Notes under the pieces: generated by a model | Databases searched by the model: none | Told to the model about the DNA's origin: nothing | The model's input: only the letters and a program-made list of their open reading frames with translations | Translations under genes and position numbers: made by a program | In this document: piece after piece, positions 61,401-64,000 of the stretch | Layout of the letters: the number at the start of each line of letters is the position of its first letter | Position numbering within the stretch: position 1 is the first letter of the stretch | Assembly: GCA_024036415.1 (NCBI GenBank) | Contig: JAMWET010000129.1 | Location: 499,001 to 563,000, forward strand | Direction: 5' to 3' | Source of the DNA: Prochilodus magdalenae | Lineage: Eukaryota > Chordata > Actinopteri > Characiformes > Prochilodontidae | DNA: 64,000 nt

Positions 61401-62631
61401 TGGAGTGAATCTGCTGATACAGCTCACTCAAAGGATCCCCAAGCCTAGTAACATGAGAGATATGAGAAAGCACCAAAAACTCGCTTAACGCACACATCAC
61501 TGATTTCTCCAGGTACACAAAGCTTTAACGTTTGTTCCAGTACTGATGGAGTACGCAGAGACTACAAGTTTGTTCTGGGACTAACTACATTTACATTCAA
61601 GCTAAATCTTTAGGAGCGAAACAATATATTATATAAAATATAAGAGAGTCTAAATTAATATGTAATTGTTGTTATAGTTAATATGCAGTTTATTAAAAGG
61701 AAACTACGCTGCAAAAACGTGTTGAATTAATCATTCCTGTGGCATCCCATAAACCAACTAACCTAGATTCATCCTATTTAAAAACTCCTCTTAAAAGTTC
61801 TAAGGAGTGTTTCACCTCTAAGCCTGTTCTGAATGAGGTGCAATACAAGCCAATCAGAATCAGACGCTCATTTATCTTTGACCAGTCTTAAAGGCACAGT
61901 AACAAACAACCTGTTTCATTAAAAGGAATGAGAAGAGGTTAACAAAGAATGAAGAAAAATATACATTTTGGTACATAAATTCTCACAAATGTTATTACAG
62001 TTAAAAAAGCAGGGCAGTTAAGGCAGGAGGTAAGGGTGGTTAGAGGTAATGCCTCCCCGTGGGAAACAGCTCTCCTAGGGTCCAGATTATAATCCAAGAA
62101 GCGTCTCCAACTTTGGAAGTTGGCATGTTACTCATGTGTGCCGTCAGGACGACCAAAAGTCTACAATGTCTATTAGAACAAGTGGGCAATTGTTGAGGCA
62201 GCCCAGGTCACACCGCTGTGCTGAAAGCTTTAACTAAAGTGAGGGGCGTTAGGAGTCTGAGGAAACGGTATATTCGTGACTTTAAAAATGGGGACCTGTG
62301 TTTTGTTGAGGGTAACATACCTTCCCAAATAGTAGGCCACATCTCCGTCCATGGTGTTTTCAAACTCGTCCCAGACGCTCGCCTGACTCTGCCCGCTGGT
62401 TCCCAACGAGGCGAGGTTCAGAGTTTCAGAGACCTCATGGAAGCTCGAACAGAAGTCGCTGTAATTAATAAATCCATCTCCGTCCACGTCGAACTTGTTG
62501 AACAGAGATCGTATGTCACCGGCCGGAACGTTAAGCTCTCGGCAAACACTGATAAAGTCCTCATACTCGATTCTGCCTGACTTATTTCCATCACAAGCCG
62601 AAAACAACCTGCGAAGGTCCGGAGTGTCCAT
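49300..62631 (-). CDS. rasef: RASEF (Rab45): EF-hand, coiled-coil, Rab-GTPase protein (complete, 17 exons, 673 aa)
   Basis: Seventeen exons join in frame with GT/AG borders to 2022 nt. Two EF-hand loops lie at residues 14-25 and 48-59. Residues ~105-330 are charged, heptad-like coiled coil ending [13 protein letters not shown], a RASEF signature. A Ser/Asp-rich linker (~335-475) leads to the Rab domain: P-loop GDAGSGKS (484-491), switch I Thr, WDTAGQE (531-537), GNKVD (589-593), ETSAK (622-626). The tail is Lys/Arg-rich and ends CCGV, a Rab-type double-cysteine prenylation site. All nucleotide-binding residues are present, including the switch II Gln, so an active GTPase is expected. RASEF proteins are perinuclear/vesicular Rabs whose coiled coil drives self-association and which act in membrane traffic and dynein-linked transport (family knowledge). 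At 673 residues it is somewhat shorter than human RASEF (~740). CRACR2A and RAB44 share the architecture but not this coiled-coil signature. Whether this is the direct rasef orthologue or a fish duplicate is unresolved. Confidence 0.95.
50439..50515 (-). CDS. rasef: rasef exon 16 (G5 motif)
   Basis: The acceptor is tttaactgcag and the donor is GCACG|gtaaga. It encodes [20 protein letters not shown], including the ETSAK G5 motif, then VLHLA. Confidence 0.96.
50605..50718 (-). CDS. rasef: rasef exon 15 (G4 motif)
   Basis: The acceptor is cacctctcag and the donor is GCTATG|gtgaga. It encodes [15 protein letters not shown] with the guanine-specifying NKxD, then FAQGEKLAM. Confidence 0.96.
50820..50934 (-). 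CDS. rasef: rasef exon 14 (switch II to helix 3)
   Basis: The acceptor is tttcaacag and the donor is ATTCAG|gtgttg. It encodes [20 protein letters not shown] then [14 protein letters not shown], the Rab-family RabF motifs. RFRSIxxxYFRxAxGxLLxYD is typical of this branch. Confidence 0.96.
50955..51050. repeat. A/T-rich simple repeats in rasef intron 13
   Basis: (AAAT)n, (AAT)n, poly-A and (TA)n tracts follow one another. The region is low complexity with no coding content. Confidence 0.9.
51379..51460 (-). CDS. rasef: rasef exon 13 (switch I to switch II)
   Basis: The acceptor is gctgatctag and the donor is GAGAG|gtatgc. It encodes [20 protein letters not shown] then WDTAGQER, the Rab interswitch and G3 motif with the catalytic Gln intact. 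Confidence 0.96.
51571..51715 (-). CDS. rasef: rasef exon 12 (P-loop)
   Basis: The acceptor is ctgatttgcag and the donor is CTCTTG|gtaagc. It encodes the start of the Rab domain ([20 protein letters not shown]) with the GxxxxGKS P-loop and runs to the switch I region (RGDMQTTLG). Confidence 0.95.
52876..52974 (-). CDS. rasef: rasef exon 11 (linker)
   Basis: The acceptor is cttgtttcag and the donor is GTAAAG|gtgaca. The 33 residues [20 protein letters not shown] then [13 protein letters not shown] form a Ser/Arg linker. The exon is phase 0 at both ends and lies only 80 bp from exon 10. Its leading ATG could in principle start a short Rab-only isoform. Confidence 0.9.
53055..53268 (-). CDS. 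rasef: rasef exon 10 (acidic Ser-rich linker)
   Basis: The acceptor is ccttctttaag and the donor is ATGGAG|gtaaac. It has [17 protein letters not shown], then LDSGVSL and [18 protein letters not shown], with several acidic Ser sites that look like casein kinase 2 targets. Human RASEF has a comparable DSGLSTL/EYDSEVE linker. Confidence 0.93.
53349..53419 (-). CDS. rasef: rasef exon 9 (basic linker)
   Basis: The acceptor is catttctacag and the donor is AGCAG|gtactc. It encodes [19 protein letters not shown] and INQS, a basic, probably disordered linker after the coiled coil. Confidence 0.9.
53485..54711 (-). mobile_element. Tc1-type DNA transposon, 3'-truncated, filling rasef intron 8
   Basis: On the minus strand the copy begins at a terminal repeat (cactgctcaaaaaaataaag) next to TA. 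It then carries transposase remnants in shifting frames: [25 protein letters not shown], and [20 protein letters not shown] near the end. These are the catalytic-core signatures of Tc1 DDE transposases. Frames are broken and the 3' terminal repeat is absent, so the copy is dead. An 18-nt G run (54511-54528), continuing as G-rich sequence to 54536, sits in its 5' part. The family resembles a Tc1 lineage spread across fishes, from memory. The element leaves 15 bp to the exon 8 donor and 65 bp to the exon 9 acceptor. Confidence 0.88.
54727..54814 (-). CDS. rasef: rasef exon 8 (RASEF signature [13 protein letters not shown])
   Basis: The acceptor is cactttag and the donor is AGGCGG|gtaagt. It encodes [20 protein letters not shown] and a Ser/Lys-rich end. 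The [13 protein letters not shown] string is the best single identifier of RASEF. The donor is followed 15 bp later by the end of a Tc1 transposon that fills the next intron. Confidence 0.95.
55013..55081 (-). CDS. rasef: rasef exon 7 (coiled coil)
   Basis: The acceptor is cttccctgcag and the donor is CTTCA|gtaagt. It encodes [20 protein letters not shown] and LLQ. Both borders split codons, and the flanking exons complete them correctly. Confidence 0.9.
55984..56099 (-). CDS. rasef: rasef exon 6 (coiled coil)
   Basis: The acceptor is gttttctttag and the donor is GAAAG|gtgaga. The segment [20 protein letters not shown], then AYADEKLQ, resembles the human RASEF coiled-coil stretch with AQTN and SELDALKSDYADQ, which supports the orthology call. 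Confidence 0.94.
56610..56687 (-). CDS. rasef: rasef exon 5 (coiled coil)
   Basis: The acceptor is gtcatttag and the donor is ACCCAG|gtatga. The 26 residues [20 protein letters not shown] and LREMTQ are phase 0 at both ends. Confidence 0.9.
56871..56966 (-). CDS. rasef: rasef exon 4 (coiled coil)
   Basis: The acceptor is cttgtacag and the donor is ACAGAG|gtagga. It encodes [12 protein letters not shown] and [18 protein letters not shown]. It is phase 0 at both ends. Confidence 0.92.
57313..57581. mobile_element. 269-bp miniature inverted-repeat element in rasef intron 3
   Basis: Perfect 16-bp terminal inverted repeats (ctgtccaaagaaaaac and its complement) bound a 269-bp AT-rich, non-coding interior. 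A clear target duplication could not be assigned. It is a non-autonomous DNA transposon of unknown superfamily. Confidence 0.8.
57677..57767 (-). CDS. rasef: rasef exon 3 (coiled coil)
   Basis: The acceptor is gacactgcag and the donor is GAGGAG|gtgaga. It encodes [20 protein letters not shown] and HAEQRVREE, a heptad-rich acidic/Gln helix. It is separated from exon 2 by a 3.5-kb intron. Confidence 0.9.
57768..61291. other. rasef intron 2 (3.5 kb)
   Basis: The reading frame joins exon 2 directly to exon 3, so no coding exon is missing. The intron carries the dispersed module at 58743-58783 and otherwise AT-rich sequence without recognised elements. Confidence 0.65.
58743..58783. repeat. Dispersed ~39-bp module shared with 41572-41612
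   Basis: caccgtgatcagtgccaaga and the following taaacggtttggtgtcac recur near 41572 with about five changes. The 58.6-kb copy sits in a 71-codon open frame (58619-58834) that includes [20 protein letters not shown]. This is possibly a retroelement remnant. The family was not recognised. Confidence 0.4.
61292..61444 (-). CDS. rasef: rasef exon 2
   Basis: The acceptor is gttactag and the donor is GAGACG|gtaaga. It encodes [16 protein letters not shown] followed by an amphipathic helix ([20 protein letters not shown]), matching the segment where the RASEF coiled coil begins. Confidence 0.92.
62321..62631 (-). CDS. rasef: rasef exon 1: start codon and EF-hand pair
   Basis: The exon starts at [10 protein letters not shown] and leaves via GGGAAG|gtatgt. 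A Met 11 codons upstream in frame is also open, but MDTPDL aligns with the start of other EF-hand Rabs. Loop 1 is [12 protein letters not shown] and loop 2 is [12 protein letters not shown]. Both have Asp, not Glu, at loop position 12. Confidence 0.93.
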
Positions 62632-62971
62632 CTTCTCAGTTTTCTGTTGCCAGATAGTTAACAAGTAACATCCGAGTACAGACAGGGCTGAACTCCTCAG
62701 TGAGAGAGATAGACAGAGTAAGAGAGATAAAGGCGGTGTGTTGTTTTTCTCCTCTTTTCCAGACTGAACACGCAGCTTTTCACGACAAGAATAATACGAA
62801 CAGGATACACCACCAACTCTAACCGGCTATCTAGTAGCCATCATTAAAAAGTAAAAGTGCTAATAAGAACAAACCTCCTCAAACTGTGAGCCAAACAAAG
62901 TGAGGACAAGTGGATGTGGAAGAGTGACCGGTAATTCTGACCTCACAGGACAGTGCCCGTCTCGAACTGTG

Positions 62972-63012
62972 ATTGGCGGACGACTGGAGCGGTGGCAAGA
63001 AGGGGGCGTGGC
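62972..63012 (-). promoter_or_regulatory. candidate rasef promoter elements (CCAAT and GC/KLF box)
   Basis: About 340 bp upstream of the rasef ATG, the sequence carries a CCAAT box in the gene's orientation (ATTGG on + at 62972-62976). A GGGGGCGTGGCC GC/KLF-type box lies at 63002-63013. The stretch 62930-63140 is richer in CpG than its flanks. The transcription start is not known. Confidence 0.45.
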
Positions 63013-63179
63013 CACAGGCAGGTAGGGCCCGTTAATGACCGTTCACCGCAGCGGGTGCGTCTGATTAACGCACTCTTACTGCGTCCTGCTAAACCAACTA
63101 AATGAGGACGGGTTAGAGAGCTACTATCTGCGCTGCTGGAACGCATCCACAGCCCACCTTGGTGGAAAAGCAAATTCAC

Positions 63180-64000
63180 CGATTCCTCTAAACCCTTATA
63201 CAGTTATTGGTCTAAATGTAAACCTTTCATAGAGATTCGATGTGAAATGCTCTGGTGGAGAGAATCTTTTCCCCAGCAGTTCTGATAGGAACCAGACGGC
63301 CGCGGAATTTACTGGCCCCACAAGCTCATTCACAGAAGGTTGAAACTACATGAGAGAATCATGTATACACCGAGTGATATCTCAGACATCGTTTTATGAT
63401 AGTTTTGAAACAATGATTTGGCTTCAAACATTAAAAATACAATCAGGGCAAAATACCCACAGTAAAACATCATAATGCTCTGCCATCAGTACGGTTACAT
63501 ATAAAAGACCCTGTGGGTTAGTAGTTGTTTTGTTTAGCAAATAAAGGACTATTTGTGAGATGTAAACATCAGAAGTCCTGGTTCTTGCCTCATTTTGTGC
63601 ATTTTGTGCTGGTCTGGCGCTTTTTTAGCTGGTTACAAAAGCATCAAAACACACCAGCTATAAAACTCAACATAAGTGTGTGTGGATGGTGATCAGCATA
63701 TCAACCTCCACTGCTAAAGATCAGCATCCAAATCCTGGTCTATAATGATTGTAGTATCAGGGTTGTAACCACCACTGTAAAGAAACTCAATTCGGTACAT
63801 TTCTATAATGATGTGTGGTGATGTGTAGTAATGTGCAGAGGTTTTAAAATATAATTAAAACTGGCAAGCATGATTTTATGCGTTGTGTCCTAAAAACTAA
63901 GAACTAAAAGCCTCTCTGTGTTAAATGGGAATTACACCATTTTTACTGTAGCCATTGAGATGTAAATAAAATCCTCCACAGTGGTTTGATGTGAAATGGG
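63180..64000. other. Upstream of rasef, non-coding
   Basis: No exon or promoter motif beyond those listed. AT-rich, with short accagc repeats near 63640-63660. Confidence 0.55.

Noticed and set aside
62218..62580. A 120-codon plus-strand open frame
   Set aside because: It is the antisense shadow of rasef exon 1, where the minus strand encodes two EF-hands.
62943..63179. A 78-codon minus-strand frame upstream of rasef as an N-terminal extension
   Set aside because: It is out of context with the EF-hand start and lies in the CpG-rich promoter area. The MDTPDL start gives the expected N-terminus.

Overview
This is vertebrate nuclear DNA, almost certainly from a ray-finned (teleost) fish. The genes are split by GT/AG introns and their proteins match vertebrate families. 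The AT-rich intergenic DNA carries typical fish repeats: Tc1-type transposons, miniature inverted-repeat elements, a tRNA-derived SINE, LINE/SINE tails and long microsatellites. From memory, some repeat families recall catfish and characins (Ostariophysi), but I cannot confirm this. There is no bacterial-type operon, CRISPR array or prophage.

Layout. (1) 1-30.9 kb holds no exon I can assign. It contains decayed transposons (2.7, 10.6-11.8, 15.3-16.2, 22.2-22.9, 24.1-25.0 and 28.7-29.2 kb), a SINE, microsatellites, a 49-bp palindrome, a promoter-like stretch at 7.55-8.35 kb and a weak secreted-peptide ORF at 13.9-14.2 kb. (2) 30.9-39.8 kb, + strand: the last five coding exons of an FKBP8-family gene (end of the FKBP fold, TPR repeats, C-terminal membrane anchor). 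Exons for most of the FKBP domain were not found. (3) 45.0-47.0 kb, + strand: a complete three-exon SERF2 gene (60 aa) with a three-CCAAT-box promoter. (4) 48.3-62.6 kb, - strand: a complete 17-exon RASEF gene (673 aa; EF-hand pair, coiled coil, Rab GTPase domain, C-terminal CCGV), convergent with SERF2. All 17 exons join in frame with GT/AG borders, including the last exon at 49300-49402, which is too short to stand out as an ORF.

The three genes have unrelated roles: a mitochondrial/ER tail-anchored chaperone, a small basic protein that promotes amyloid assembly, and a Rab GTPase of membrane traffic. I see no shared pathway. No new biological system is evident. The best second-look items are an intron of rasef that is about 94% one Tc1 copy starting 15 bp from the splice donor, a long inverted repeat in the rasef 3' UTR, Asp at position 12 of both RASEF EF-hand loops, a nested transposon pair at 10.6-11.8 kb, and the missing front half of the FKBP gene.
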